Source of the DNA: Janthinobacterium saanense
GTDB taxonomy: Bacteria > Pseudomonadota > Gammaproteobacteria > Burkholderiales > Burkholderiaceae_D
Assembly: GCF_014200675.1 (NCBI RefSeq)
Contig: NZ_JACHCI010000002.1
Coordinates: forward strand, 248,001 to 312,000
Direction: 5' to 3'
DNA length: 64,000 nucleotides
The notes beneath the pieces are model-generated. The model did no database searches and was not told the DNA's origin. It saw only the letters and a list, made by a program, of their open reading frames with translations. Of this stretch, positions 24,996 to 34,673 are shown in pieces. The position numbers and the translations under genes are program-made. Every line of letters starts with the position of its first letter. Within the stretch, counting starts at the first letter, position 1.

Positions 24996-25448
24996 ATGCC
25001 GATTCAGCAGATCACGCAGAAAGCCACGCCGCTGGCACCGGGCCAGTATCAAAAACTGGAAGTCGCCGAGCTGGTGGGCGTTGTGTATACAGAAATACCG
25101 CCCGTGGAACAGCGCCATCTGCTGTCGCAGATACTCAAGCCCCTGGGATTATTGTCCCTGGCGGCCGTGGCCAATGGCGTGTTTGCCAGGCTGTGGCTGC
25201 GCGGCGACAGCCAGCACGAACATCTGCGCCTGGACGATGCGCACAACCTGCCGCCCGGCGATATCGTCACCCTGGTGCATTTCGTGCAGCAGGTGAGCGC
25301 TGAAACCATCGAGGGGCTGGCCAGCACCCTGTGCACCTCGCCCACCCTGGTGGGGTCGGCAGCCGCCGCCGCGCTGCTGCGGGTGCTGATGCGGCGGATA
25401 CAGGCGCGCCGGGAACGCCGCGGCCTGCGGCCGGCTGGCGCCCATTGA
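24996..25448 (+). CDS. Conserved-type hypothetical protein (150 aa)
   Basis: ATG 24996 follows AGGAGA at 6 bases. The protein has a central hydrophobic segment (LKPLGLLSLAAVANGVFARL), a second weakly hydrophobic stretch (VGSAAAAALLRVLMRRI), and an Arg-rich end. It is probably peripheral or weakly membrane-associated. It runs convergent toward the response regulator at 25463, 14 bases away. I do not recognise its family. Confidence 0.6.
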   Translation: MPIQQITQKATPLAPGQYQKLEVAELVGVVYTEIPPVEQRHLLSQILKPLGLLSLAAVANGVFARLWLRGDSQHEHLRLDDAHNLPPGDIVTLVHFVQQVSAETIEGLASTLCTSPTLVGSAAAAALLRVLMRRIQARRERRGLRPAGAH

Positions 25449-25462
25449 ACACTTTTACACCA

Positions 25463-26194
25463 TCAGAACAGGGTATCGACGTCGCTGGCCAGGCGGTAGC
25501 CGGCGCCGCGTTCGGTGACGATCAGTTTGGGCGCGGTAGCGTCTTGTTCCAGTTTGACGCGCAGGCGGCGGATCTGCACATCGATCGAGCGGTCGTAGAC
25601 TTCCGCCTCGTGCAGGCGCGACAGCGACAGCAACTGGTCGCGGCTCAGCACGCGCTGGGGCGAGCGGCACAGGGCATTGAGCAGGCTGAATTCGCCATTC
25701 GACAAATCGACCACCGCGCCATCGGGCGCCGTCAGGCGGCGCGTGCGCAAGTTCAGCTCCCAGCCCGAAAAACGAAACGCGCGGCGGCTGCCATCGCGCT
25801 CGGGCAAGGTTGCCTGCACCTGGTAGCGGCGCAGCACGGCGCGCACGCGCGCCAGCAATTCACGGGGGCTGAACGGTTTCGTCACATAATCGTCGGCGCC
25901 CAGTTCCAGCCCCATCACCCGGTCCGCTTCTTCATTACGCCCCGTCAGCAGTATGATGGGAACGGTGGCGCGCTCGCGCACCTGGCGCGCCAGCTGCAAG
26001 CCGTCTTCGCCGGGCAGTTTCAAATCCAGCAGCACCAGGTCGACGGCATGCGCTTCAAGCGCGGCAAACATGGCGCTGCCCGTGTGCACGCAAGTGACGC
26101 GCATCTCGTTATTCCCCAGGTATTCAGCCACCAGTTCGCAAATGGCGGCATCATCGTCCAGCATCAGGATATGCGGCGCAACGGAGTTAGTCAT
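25463..26194 (-). CDS. OmpR-family response regulator
   Basis: The 243-residue regulator has a receiver domain (LDDDAAICELV, phosphoacceptor Asp in LVLLDLKLPGEDG at about 57, Lys in TKPFS) and a winged-helix domain ending GAGYRLASDV. It is transcribed away from a hybrid kinase whose start lies about 50 bases away, so the two probably form one signalling system with a shared promoter region. The nearby efflux operon is a possible target, but no site was found to show it. Confidence 0.92.
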   Translation of the reverse strand: MTNSVAPHILMLDDDAAICELVAEYLGNNEMRVTCVHTGSAMFAALEAHAVDLVLLDLKLPGEDGLQLARQVRERATVPIILLTGRNEEADRVMGLELGADDYVTKPFSPRELLARVRAVLRRYQVQATLPERDGSRRAFRFSGWELNLRTRRLTAPDGAVVDLSNGEFSLLNALCRSPQRVLSRDQLLSLSRLHEAEVYDRSIDVQIRRLRVKLEQDATAPKLIVTERGAGYRLASDVDTLF

Positions 26195-26243
26195 GTTCAG
26201 TCATCAATCGTCGGTAGGAGCCAGGGCAGGAGCAAGGTCGGGC

Positions 26244-28322
26244 ATGGATGATATCGTATCAGAAGCAAAGCCCTTGCTGCGCCGGTCGACGCTGCTGGCC
26301 CTGATTATTTCTGCCGTCATGATATTGGTGGCAAGCTTGTCGCTGCTGCACTTGCGGCGCGAAGCCATCGATACCCAGGGCCGCGAATTGCGTTTGCTGT
26401 CGCTGGCCCTGACAGCCGAAGTGGGGCGCGGCTTGCAGGGCGTGGATGAGGGATTTCGCGCCATGCAGACGGAATTGCGCGAAGGGCGCTTGCCCACCAG
26501 CGGCCCGCTGGCTGGACGCGTGCTCAAAACCCATGTGGACTTGATGCCGATGGTGCAGAATTTATGGTTATTTGATGAACAGGGCCAGGTGCTGGCCGCG
26601 GCCGACGCCAGCGCGCCGCCGTCCCTGGCCTCGTTTGCGCCATCGCTGGACAGCCTGCAAGGCGACCGCGTGGCCATCAGCCGGCCATATTCCGCCATCT
26701 CTGGCGCGCCGGCCAAGGTGGCGATGGCGGCGCATTTCCCTGCCGACGCTGGCCGTCCCGGCGGCTGGATCGTGGCTGCCTTGCCGGCCGAATCGCTGCT
26801 GGGGGCGTTTTCCATCGCCTCGCCCGCGCCGGACGCCCGCATGGCCGTGTTCCGCACCGATGGCGTGCGCCTGGCCGGCGCCATCGTGGCAGGCGCCAAG
26901 ATCAGCGAAGAGCAATTGGCGCGCCGCCTGGCCGCCATGCAGGATAGCGCCGTGCGCCATTTCCACGATGACAGCGAACGCCTGGTCGCCATGCACAGCC
27001 TGCAGCAATTCGGCATCGACGTGGTGCTCACGCGCGACCTGGGCGTGATGCTGGTCAGCTGGCGCCAGGCCGTGCGCCTGACCCTGGCCGTGGTGGCTTT
27101 CCTGTTGCTGGTACTGGCCGTATCCGTGTATTACATCGTGCGCGCCGATACGCGCCGCGCCCGCGCACAGCAGGCATTGCAGGCGCAGCAGGCGCGCAGC
27201 AGCAAATTCAGTTCGCTGGGCGCGCTGGCCGGCGCCGTGGCGCATGACTTCAACAATGTGCTGGCGGCCATCGTCGGTTATGGCGAAATGGCGCAGGATG
27301 CAGCCGTCGAGGGCAGCGCCCAGCGCCGCCACCTGGACATGGTGATCAAGGCGGCCCTGCGCGGCAAGACGCTGGTGGCGCGCATCCTCACCTTCAGCGG
27401 CGGCGGCGCCCGCGCATCCACCTCGTTTGAGTTAAAACCCATCGTCGAAGAAGTGCTGGCCATGCTGGAAGGCTCGCTGCCTGCCGGCATCCGGTTGCAG
27501 CGGCAGCTGGAAATCGGCCAGGGCAGGGCCAGCGGCGACCCCACCCAGGCTTTTGAAGCGATCATGAATCTGTGCACGAATGCCATGCAGGCGATGCCGT
27601 CCGGCGGCGCCCTGACGGTAAGCCTGCGCCGCGTGCAGGTAGCCCAGGCGCGCATCCTGTCGCACAGCCGGCTCGAAGCGGGTGCATATCTGGAACTGAG
27701 CGTGGCTGACGAAGGCCGGGGCATTTCGCCGGAAGTGATGGAGCATCTGTTCGAACCGTTCTTCACCACCCGCGCCAAGGAAGCGGGCACGGGCCTGGGC
27801 CTGGCCGTGGTGCATGGCGTGGTGTCGGAGTTCAACGGCGCGATCGATGTGCGCAGCAAGCTGGGGCGCGGTTCGGTATTCACCATCTTCCTGCCCGAAT
27901 CGACCGATACGGACGATGACGGCCAGCTGGCCGCCACGCCTGCCGCCGGCGCGCCGCAGACCGTCATGGTGATCGACGACGATCCCGACCTGGTGGCGAT
28001 GGTCGAGGAAATGCTCACGGACATGGGCTACAGCACGGTGGGCTACACGGAATCTCCCTCAGCCCTGCAAGCCTTGCTGGCCGAACCGCAGCGTTATGCA
28101 TTGGTCATTACCGACGAAGTGATGCCCAGCCTGAGCGGCACGGCGCTGGCCCAGGTGGTGCATGCACAGCTGCCCGACCTGCCACTGGTATTGCTGAGCG
28201 GCTATGGCGGCCCCTTGATGGCGGCCAAGGCCACGGCGGCCGGCGTATCGCAGTTGATGCTCAAACCACTGCGGCGCGAAGAACTGGTGCAGGTGATGGA
28301 GGAGTTACTGCCGCGCGCTTGA
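26244..28322 (+). CDS. Hybrid histidine kinase with C-terminal receiver
   Basis: The 692-residue protein has a transmembrane helix (about 15-35), a periplasmic sensor domain of about 240 residues, and a second helix (about 275-297). The HisKA has His at about 333 in VAHDFNNVLAAIVGYGEMAQ, the NtrB/hybrid-type motif rather than the HDLRTP type. An HATPase domain (GTGLGLAVVHG) and a receiver (VIDDDPDLVAMVE, Asp near 623 in VITDEVMPS, Lys in LKPLRRE) follow. The start at 26244 is chosen for AAGG upstream; an in-frame ATG at 26193 is possible. It is divergent from the regulator at 25463. Confidence 0.9.
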   Translation: MDDIVSEAKPLLRRSTLLALIISAVMILVASLSLLHLRREAIDTQGRELRLLSLALTAEVGRGLQGVDEGFRAMQTELREGRLPTSGPLAGRVLKTHVDLMPMVQNLWLFDEQGQVLAAADASAPPSLASFAPSLDSLQGDRVAISRPYSAISGAPAKVAMAAHFPADAGRPGGWIVAALPAESLLGAFSIASPAPDARMAVFRTDGVRLAGAIVAGAKISEEQLARRLAAMQDSAVRHFHDDSERLVAMHSLQQFGIDVVLTRDLGVMLVSWRQAVRLTLAVVAFLLLVLAVSVYYIVRADTRRARAQQALQAQQARSSKFSSLGALAGAVAHDFNNVLAAIVGYGEMAQDAAVEGSAQRRHLDMVIKAALRGKTLVARILTFSGGGARASTSFELKPIVEEVLAMLEGSLPAGIRLQRQLEIGQGRASGDPTQAFEAIMNLCTNAMQAMPSGGALTVSLRRVQVAQARILSHSRLEAGAYLELSVADEGRGISPEVMEHLFEPFFTTRAKEAGTGLGLAVVHGVVSEFNGAIDVRSKLGRGSVFTIFLPESTDTDDDGQLAATPAAGAPQTVMVIDDDPDLVAMVEEMLTDMGYSTVGYTESPSALQALLAEPQRYALVITDEVMPSLSGTALAQVVHAQLPDLPLVLLSGYGGPLMAAKATAAGVSQLMLKPLRREELVQVMEELLPRA

Positions 28323-28339
28323 TTCATCAGTCTCTAAAA

Positions 28340-29509
28340 TTAAGAGTCCCGTGCGTGCATGGCGCTTTCCTCCGCCCCAAACAATTGCGCGCTTCCCCTG
28401 CGCGACGCAGCGACGGCAGCTTCACCGCGTACACGCAGCGCCTGTTCATAGCTGGCAATTGCCGGCAGCAGTCCTGATTCGCCATGGGCGACGCTTGCCA
28501 GCGCCAGTGACAACGCTGCCGCATCGGCCAGCGCCGTATTGGCGCCCAGGCCGCTGGCCGGACTCATGGCGTGGATGGCGTCGCCCAGCACGGTAACGGC
28601 GCTGCTGTTACAAGGCGGTACAGATGTGGCGTGGCGGATGGATGTCACCGTGATGGCGGCGGGATCGGCCAGCTCGAACAGCGCTTTCAAGGCAGGCGAC
28701 CAACTGGCCGTGATGTCCGCAAGACAGCCCTGCAGATCCTGCTCCATACCCGCGAAGCGCTCGCGCCTGCCTATCATGGCCCAGTACAGATAGTCTGGAA
28801 TGGCCGTCAAAGCCAAGCCAGGCGGTATGTCGGGCTGCGATGGCATGGCGTCGATGACTACCGCCAGGCCAGGCGCGAACAGCACGGACGTACCAGATTG
28901 CAACTCCGGCGCGACCCGCTGTGCTGCCGCCATGGCCGTCGTGCCATAGATGCAAATATCGCCCGATTCTGTCGGCCGCACACCAGGAAAGCGCCAACCC
29001 ATGACAGCCGAATGCGCGCCGTCCGCGCCGACCAGAACGTCGCTCAGCACGCTGCTGCCATCCGTGAAATGGACATCGACCATGCCATCGGAGCGCTCCG
29101 TGTAGCGGTCGAGTGCCTTGCCAAAATGCACATGTTCGCTGATGCCGGCCAGCAGGATTTCACGCAGGGTAAGGCGATTGATGCGCAGGTCGGGTTCTTC
29201 CTCCTCCTGCCAGTCTTCCACCCATTTGTCGTTCAAGGTGGATAGCTGCGCATCTATCGTGCGCACACCGGGCGAGGGCGGGGCGCCGCACCGTTTCAAT
29301 AGCGAGTACAGCTGCGGCGGCAGGCAGGCGGCGAGGGCGGCCAGGCCAGTCTGGTCCAGCCGCAGCCGGTAGCCTTGCCGACGGCTGTCGGTGGCCGCAT
29401 CCTTTTCATAAACATCGAAGGCGATACCCGTTTGTTGCAAGCCTTGCGCCAGACACAGACCGCCGATGCCGGCGCCGATGATGGTGACGTGGGGAGAGTG
29501 AGTTGTCAT
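28340..29509 (-). CDS. FAD-dependent monooxygenase
   Basis: The 389-residue flavoprotein has the Rossmann motif IIGAGIGGLCLAQGL at the N-terminus, a DVLVGADGAHS segment, and the second FAD motif VLGDAIHAMSPASGLGAN. This is the aromatic-ring hydroxylase/TetX-like class A monooxygenase group, which uses NAD(P)H and O2 on aromatic or antibiotic substrates. The substrate cannot be read from sequence. The start at 29509 follows AAGGA; the frame is open 11 codons further. It is divergent from an AraC-family gene, which likely regulates it. Confidence 0.88.
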   Translation of the reverse strand: MTTHSPHVTIIGAGIGGLCLAQGLQQTGIAFDVYEKDAATDSRRQGYRLRLDQTGLAALAACLPPQLYSLLKRCGAPPSPGVRTIDAQLSTLNDKWVEDWQEEEEPDLRINRLTLREILLAGISEHVHFGKALDRYTERSDGMVDVHFTDGSSVLSDVLVGADGAHSAVMGWRFPGVRPTESGDICIYGTTAMAAAQRVAPELQSGTSVLFAPGLAVVIDAMPSQPDIPPGLALTAIPDYLYWAMIGRRERFAGMEQDLQGCLADITASWSPALKALFELADPAAITVTSIRHATSVPPCNSSAVTVLGDAIHAMSPASGLGANTALADAAALSLALASVAHGESGLLPAIASYEQALRVRGEAAVAASRRGSAQLFGAEESAMHARDS

Positions 29510-29604
29510 GCTGGTCCTTGCTGAAGAGTTTGGATACAGCATTATTCGACAGCAAGCCTCTGGCGTGATAACGTCATCAAGACATAAACCAATGAATTTG
29601 AGCC

Positions 29605-30405
29605 ATGCCAGAGCAACAACAGCCCATGCCGGATTTCAGCGAACAGGCCGATGGCCCGCCCCTGATCGTACAGTGGAGCGATGACGGTCCCGAGAGCCAG
29701 TTCCGGCTGGGCACACGCGAAGTCGATTGGCACAGCCACGTGCGCGGGCAGCTAATGTGTGTCGAGAGCGGCCTGGTGCATGTGCGCACGCGGCAAGGTT
29801 CGTGGATCCTGCCGCCGCATCGGGCCGGCTGGTTGCCACCTGGGCAGGAGCACAAGGTGGCTATTTCCGGCGCGATGAGCGGCTGGAATGTGTTGCTGGC
29901 TCCCGAGGCCTGCGCCGGCTTGCCTGGCCAAGCCTGCGTGATCGGCAGTAGCGAGGTGCTGGTCGCCATGGTGCGGCGCGCCGCCAGGTGGCCGCAACAA
30001 GCGCCTTTGACGGTTGCACAGCAGCGAATGATGGCCGTCCTGCTCGACGAATTGGCTGAGGCACCGAAGGAAGCCTTGCATTTGCCCATGCCGACGGACC
30101 GCCGCCTGCTGGCCGTGGCCAACGCCGTGCTGGCCCAGCTCGACAGCCAGCGCACCTTGCAGCAGTGGGCGCAGTGGGGCGCGATGTCGGCGCGCACCCT
30201 GAGCCGGCTGTTTCCTGCCGAGACGGGCATGAGTTTTGCGCAATGGCGCACGCAGGCCGGCTTGCTGCATGCGCTGGAAAGGCTGGCCCATGGCGACGCC
30301 GTGGCCGATATTGCCCATAGCCTCGGTTACGCCACGCCGAGCAACTTTATCGCCATGTTCCGCCGCAGCCTGGGCGCCTCGCCAGGTCGCTATTTCAAGC
30401 CGTGA
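29605..30405 (+). CDS. AraC-family transcriptional regulator
   Basis: The 266-residue protein has an N-terminal cupin-like sensing domain (DWHSHVRGQLMCVESG) and a C-terminal double HTH: LQQWAQWGAMSARTLSRLF and VADIAHSLGYATPSNFIAMF. It is divergent from the flavin monooxygenase 95 bases away, which suggests local control. Its 3' end overlaps the convergent serine hydrolase gene by 16 bases. Confidence 0.9.
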   Translation: MPEQQQPMPDFSEQADGPPLIVQWSDDGPESQFRLGTREVDWHSHVRGQLMCVESGLVHVRTRQGSWILPPHRAGWLPPGQEHKVAISGAMSGWNVLLAPEACAGLPGQACVIGSSEVLVAMVRRAARWPQQAPLTVAQQRMMAVLLDELAEAPKEALHLPMPTDRRLLAVANAVLAQLDSQRTLQQWAQWGAMSARTLSRLFPAETGMSFAQWRTQAGLLHALERLAHGDAVADIAHSLGYATPSNFIAMFRRSLGASPGRYFKP

Positions 30406-31817
30406 GGCAACAATTGCCGCGATTTCTCATACAGCAGCTTGGCTTTCGCCTGATCGCCCTTGGCCTGGTATGTTTCGGCCAGGCTATCCCAGACATTGGC
30501 CGAGGCAGGGAACAGGACAGTATTGAGCTCGAACACGCGGATGGCGGCGTCTAGCCTCAGATTCTCGCGCAGCATGTAGCCGGTGCTGTTGACGGTACGT
30601 TCCAGCGCCGCGCCCTGTACGGTACCTTGCATTTGCAAGGACTTGGCTTGCGCGGCACTGTCAAAGGCTGGGGCCAGCGCAGCATGGATCAATCGTTCGG
30701 AAACGACTTCCGCCGGGAACTGGTCCGGTGCAGCGGCCGCCATGACGCTATTGACCAGGGTGCGCGACCAGACGTTTCTGGCGCTGCCATTGGTCAGATA
30801 GATGAAGGTGTAAGGATGATCGAGTGACGTCTGGTAAAGAATGCGGGCGCGCACTTTCGTGCCGCCATCATGGCCGACTTCATGATAAGGCCCCATTTCA
30901 CCCGTTTCCCAGCCGGTGGCAAAGCCTCCGCGCTGGCCGTTGGCCAGCACAGGCGTTTGCCAGAACTGCTGCAATGCAGTCTTGCCGACCAGTTTGCCGT
31001 CAGCCAGCGCCTGCAGGAAGCGGCTCAGGTCGTCCAGCGATATATACAGATCGCTATGGCCATGGGCATACGCCGGCCACGCCACTTCCTTACTTTGCTG
31101 CAAGGCGCCGTCCTTGCCCATATAACTCGTCGCCACGCCAGCCTTGGGCAAGGCGGCCGCTCCCAGATACGTGTGTTTCAAGCCCAGCTTTTGCAGGATG
31201 CGTTCATCGGCGATGCGCTCGTACGGCTTGCCATAATGGGCTTCGAGCAGGGCCGACAGCACCAGGTAATTGGTCTGCGTGTAGCGCGTATTGCTGCCCG
31301 CAGCAAATTGCAGCGGCTGCTCCGCCAGGCCGTCAAGCGCCGCCTGCAGGCTGGCGGGAAAGGGGGCGCGCGGCCCATCGTCCCTGGTTTGGGCCGCGCC
31401 AAAATACTCGGGCACACCCGATGTGTGATTGAGAAACTGGCGTACGGTGATGTGATGCCAGGCTGCCGGCAAGCCGTGCACATACAGGCTGGCCGGCTTG
31501 TCCAGCTCGATTCTCCCTTGCTCCACCAGCTGCATGAGCAGGGTGCTGGCAAACAGCTTGCTCAGCGAATACACGGGAAACAGGGTGTCGGCCGTGATGT
31601 GTTCCCTGGTGGCAAGATTGGCGTCGCCATCGGCACCCCGGAATAGCAGCTTGCCGTCGTGGGCGATGAACACAGCCTGGCCGGCGATGCCGTAGCGCTG
31701 GGCATTGAGGTGCATTTGCTGACTGACGGCCTGCGCCAGCGGCTCTGCCGCATAAGCTGCGGGCGGGGTCAGCAAAGCCAGTGGCAAGACGACGCGGAAG
31801 AAGGGGCGCAGTATCAA
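30390..31817 (-). CDS. Secreted serine hydrolase (class C beta-lactamase-like)
   Basis: The 475-residue protein has a Sec signal peptide (about 1-23, AYAA) and a beta-lactamase/DD-peptidase-type domain. The nucleophile motif is S84-L-S-K87. The second motif, normally YxN, reads YTQ in RYTQTNY; the third is HDGGT. The Asn-to-Gln change makes true beta-lactamase activity doubtful, and esterase or peptidase-like roles are common in this group. The last 90 residues resemble a TPR-like helical tail (NVWDSLAETYQAKGDQAKAK). It overlaps the AraC gene tail to tail. Confidence 0.85.
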   Translation of the reverse strand: MILRPFFRVVLPLALLTPPAAYAAEPLAQAVSQQMHLNAQRYGIAGQAVFIAHDGKLLFRGADGDANLATREHITADTLFPVYSLSKLFASTLLMQLVEQGRIELDKPASLYVHGLPAAWHHITVRQFLNHTSGVPEYFGAAQTRDDGPRAPFPASLQAALDGLAEQPLQFAAGSNTRYTQTNYLVLSALLEAHYGKPYERIADERILQKLGLKHTYLGAAALPKAGVATSYMGKDGALQQSKEVAWPAYAHGHSDLYISLDDLSRFLQALADGKLVGKTALQQFWQTPVLANGQRGGFATGWETGEMGPYHEVGHDGGTKVRARILYQTSLDHPYTFIYLTNGSARNVWSRTLVNSVMAAAAPDQFPAEVVSERLIHAALAPAFDSAAQAKSLQMQGTVQGAALERTVNSTGYMLRENLRLDAAIRVFELNTVLFPASANVWDSLAETYQAKGDQAKAKLLYEKSRQLLPHGLK

Positions 31818-31852
31818 GGAAGTTCCTCATTGAATTTGTTGGTGAAAGAGTA

Positions 31853-32689
31853 TCACCATTTGATGTTCGGCAGCCACATTCCCATGGTGGCGACAACGAT
31901 GCCGATACTCATGGCCACGGTGCACAAGACCAGCAAGGCGGCCATGCCGAAGCGGGCGGCCGTACCGCCATGGTCGCGGCACAGCAGATACAGTTGCAGT
32001 ACGGTCAGCGGCAGCAGATATTGGGCGTAGGACAGGAAACCCAGGAATGGCCCCGTAAAAGTATCGGGATTGAAACCCGAGGGGCCGCCATGGATGACGA
32101 TCCAGAACATCAGGCCGACGCGGAAAAACCATACGCCGCTGACCGCCAGGAACAGCCGCAGCGCCCAGCGGCTGTGGGCCGCGACATCGCGCTGCAGGGC
32201 GCGCCGCAAGGCCAGGCCAGCAAAGAAAAGCACCAGCACGGCGTTCAGGCTGGTGCCCACATGCTGGACCATGTCGCCCACGGCGCCGCGCAGCCAGACC
32301 ATATACAGGCCGGACAGGGCGGCCACCGCCGCGCCAGCCAGGTACACGCGTCCATTCCAGCGGTGAAATGCAGGCGCCCGGCGCCGCACTTGCGGTACCA
32401 GCTGCAGTGCGCCGCCCAGCATGATGAGCATGGCCAGCAGCAGATGGGCGCCCGTGACCAGATTGCCCGCCATGTCGCCGACCACATGGCCGTGCGTCAT
32501 GACCTGGTTCCAGCCCTTGAAATTGCCGCGCACGCCACTGCCGCCATACAGGGCCAGGATGTAGACGGCAAAGATGGATTGCCCGATGACGGTCGCGACG
32601 AACCAGAAGATGGTGGCCGACGCCAGGGCGGTGGCGGACCAGGCTTGCAGGCGGGGACGCGCTGACAAGGTCAAAGTTGCTGAAGTCAT
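31853..32689 (-). CDS. DUF2306-type integral membrane protein
   Basis: The 278-residue protein has seven to eight predicted hydrophobic helices and the family features of DUF2306: a conserved His-rich loop (TGAHLLLAMLIMLGGALQL) and AFHRWNGRVYLAGA. The biochemical role of this family is not established. The start at 32689 follows AGGGAA; a longer frame to 32842 overlaps the divergent kinase gene. It lies 35 bases upstream of the serine hydrolase on the same strand, so they may be co-transcribed, and is divergent from the LytS/LytTR pair. Confidence 0.8.
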   Translation of the reverse strand: MTSATLTLSARPRLQAWSATALASATIFWFVATVIGQSIFAVYILALYGGSGVRGNFKGWNQVMTHGHVVGDMAGNLVTGAHLLLAMLIMLGGALQLVPQVRRRAPAFHRWNGRVYLAGAAVAALSGLYMVWLRGAVGDMVQHVGTSLNAVLVLFFAGLALRRALQRDVAAHSRWALRLFLAVSGVWFFRVGLMFWIVIHGGPSGFNPDTFTGPFLGFLSYAQYLLPLTVLQLYLLCRDHGGTAARFGMAALLVLCTVAMSIGIVVATMGMWLPNIKW

Positions 32690-32826
32690 TCTGTTATTCC
32701 CTGTGAGTTGTTCGATCCTTACGATAGGCAGCTGCCGCCACGCAGACAACGGTGCAAGGGCAAACTTGCGATGAGCGGCGGTTTTCAGGACTTGAATGAC
32801 GGTGGCAGAGCGGTTATTGTGACGGG

Positions 32827-33912
32827 ATGCCAAATATGCCACTCAGCTCAATCATCTTCACCAGGCGCGGCTTGACCGCGCTGTTGCCGAGCGCCAGGCA
32901 CGCGCTGATCGTGCTGGTGTTTACGCTGGTGCTGTCGTGGGGGCTGAGTCTGTTTAGCGGCACGCCCTATCCGGCCGTGTTCGGGCGCATCGGTTTTATC
33001 GGCGCGGCTTTGCTGCTGGCGTATTCGGTGGCGGGAGTAATGCATCCACGCTGGCTGTCGCCTTCCCTTGCGCGCATCGCGGCCGTGGTGGTGACGGCGC
33101 CGATTGCAGCCCTGATCACGGCCATCGTTGCCCAGCGCGGCCAGTTTATCGCCCACCTGAGCCAGATGGAAAACCTGATCGGCCACTTCCTGATGGTGTT
33201 TCTGGCGCTGCTGTTCGGCATTTTGTTTTCCCTGCTGGCCATGCGCCGCGAACGCCATGTGCGCGAGCGGACCGACCGGCTGCAGGCCGAGCTGGAAAAG
33301 AACCGGCTGGAGCGCGAATTGCTGGACGCGCGCCTGCGCCTGCTGCAAGCGCAGATCGAGCCGCACTTCCTGTTCAATACCCTGGCCAATGTGGAAGCGC
33401 TGGTTGCCTCGGGCTCCGGCAATGCCGGGCCGGTGCTGCGCCATTTGATCGCTTATCTGCGCGCCGCCATGCCGCGCCTGAACGATGCCGAAGCCACCCT
33501 GGAAACGGAATTGCAGCTGGTGCGCGCTTATCTGGAACTGATGCATTTGCGCATGCCTGACCGGCTGCAATTTTCCGTATCTGATGTCGCGCAGGCGGCG
33601 ACCCTGCGTTTTCCCGCCATGTCCTTGCTGACCCTGGTGGAAAACGCCGTGCGCCACGGTATCGACCCCGGCATGGAGGGCGGCTCCATCGAGGTCGGCG
33701 GCCTGCGTGACGAAAGTACGGGCAAAGTCACCTTATGGGTCAGCGACACGGGCGTGGGCATGGCGGAAACGGCGCAGCCCGGGGTGGGCCTGGCCAATGT
33801 GCGCAGCCGCCTGCAAGCATATTACGGCGCCGGCGCCCGCATCGAACTGCACGAAGCAGCGCCCCACGGCGTGCGGGTTGAACTGCATTTTATTCCTGGA
33901 GAGACCGCATGA
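32827..33912 (+). CDS. LytS/YehU-type sensor histidine kinase
   Basis: The 361-residue kinase has about four hydrophobic helices in the first 140 residues, a coiled linker, and the His_kinase motif QIEPHFLFNTLANV with the phosphorylated His, then an HATPase with ENAVRHGID and GVGLANVRSRL. This class pairs with LytTR regulators, as here: its stop overlaps the regulator start by four bases. The start may be 32827 or the ATG three codons later; neither has a strong site. Confidence 0.9.
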   Translation: MPNMPLSSIIFTRRGLTALLPSARHALIVLVFTLVLSWGLSLFSGTPYPAVFGRIGFIGAALLLAYSVAGVMHPRWLSPSLARIAAVVVTAPIAALITAIVAQRGQFIAHLSQMENLIGHFLMVFLALLFGILFSLLAMRRERHVRERTDRLQAELEKNRLERELLDARLRLLQAQIEPHFLFNTLANVEALVASGSGNAGPVLRHLIAYLRAAMPRLNDAEATLETELQLVRAYLELMHLRMPDRLQFSVSDVAQAATLRFPAMSLLTLVENAVRHGIDPGMEGGSIEVGGLRDESTGKVTLWVSDTGVGMAETAQPGVGLANVRSRLQAYYGAGARIELHEAAPHGVRVELHFIPGETA

Positions 33913-34673
33913 CACGCACCAGCGCACTGATCGCCGACGACGAACCGCTGCTGCGCGAGCGCCTGCGCACCCATCTGGCCACCTTGTGGCCGGGGCTGCA
34001 ATTGCTGGACGACGCCCGCAACGGCCCGGAAGCGGTCGAACTGTTCGAGCTGCACCAGCCGCAGATCGTGTTTCTTGACATCCATATGCCAGGCTTGAAC
34101 GGCATCGAAGTGGCGCGCACCCTTGCCCGCCGCGCTCACCTGGTTTTTATTACGGCCTATGAGCAATATGCCGTGCAGGCCTTCGAGCACGGCGCCATCG
34201 ATTACCTGGTCAAGCCCATCGATCCGGCGCGCCTGGCCGATACGGTACAGCGCTTGCAACGCCAGATCACCGGTCCCGTCCAAGGCAGCGCCTCTCTCGA
34301 TGCCGTGCTGGAGCAATTGGCAGGGCGATTGGTGGCACAGCCCCGGCCTTGGCTGCAATGGATCAAAGCCTCAGTGGGAAACAGCGTGCGGCTGATTCCC
34401 GTCGAGCAAGTGCGTTTCCTGCGCGCCGATGACAAATACACGCAGGTCGTGTGGGATGAAGGTGTGGCGCTGATACGCAAGAGCATACGCGAACTGGCCG
34501 AACAGCTCGATCCCAGCCGTTTCGTGCAGACGCACCGCTCCATCATCGTCAACCTGGGCTATGTCAGCGAGGTGGTGCGGGGCATCAATGAAACTGCCGA
34601 GCTGCATCTGCGGGGCAGCGGAGAAACCCTGCCGGTCAGCCGCAACTATCTGTATCACTTCCGGCAAATGTGA
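33909..34673 (+). CDS. LytTR-family response regulator
   Basis: The 254-residue regulator has a receiver with Asp57 in VFLDIHMPGLNG and Lys in LVKPID, and a C-terminal LytTR domain (VRFLRADDKYTQVVW, FVQTHRSIIVNLGYV, ending LPVSRNYLYHF). LytTR proteins bind direct repeats and often control envelope or virulence genes. It is coupled to the LytS-type kinase. Its stop codon directly abuts the stop of the convergent oxidoreductase with no bases between, so the two transcripts must overlap. Confidence 0.92.
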   Translation: MTRTSALIADDEPLLRERLRTHLATLWPGLQLLDDARNGPEAVELFELHQPQIVFLDIHMPGLNGIEVARTLARRAHLVFITAYEQYAVQAFEHGAIDYLVKPIDPARLADTVQRLQRQITGPVQGSASLDAVLEQLAGRLVAQPRPWLQWIKASVGNSVRLIPVEQVRFLRADDKYTQVVWDEGVALIRKSIRELAEQLDPSRFVQTHRSIIVNLGYVSEVVRGINETAELHLRGSGETLPVSRNYLYHFRQM

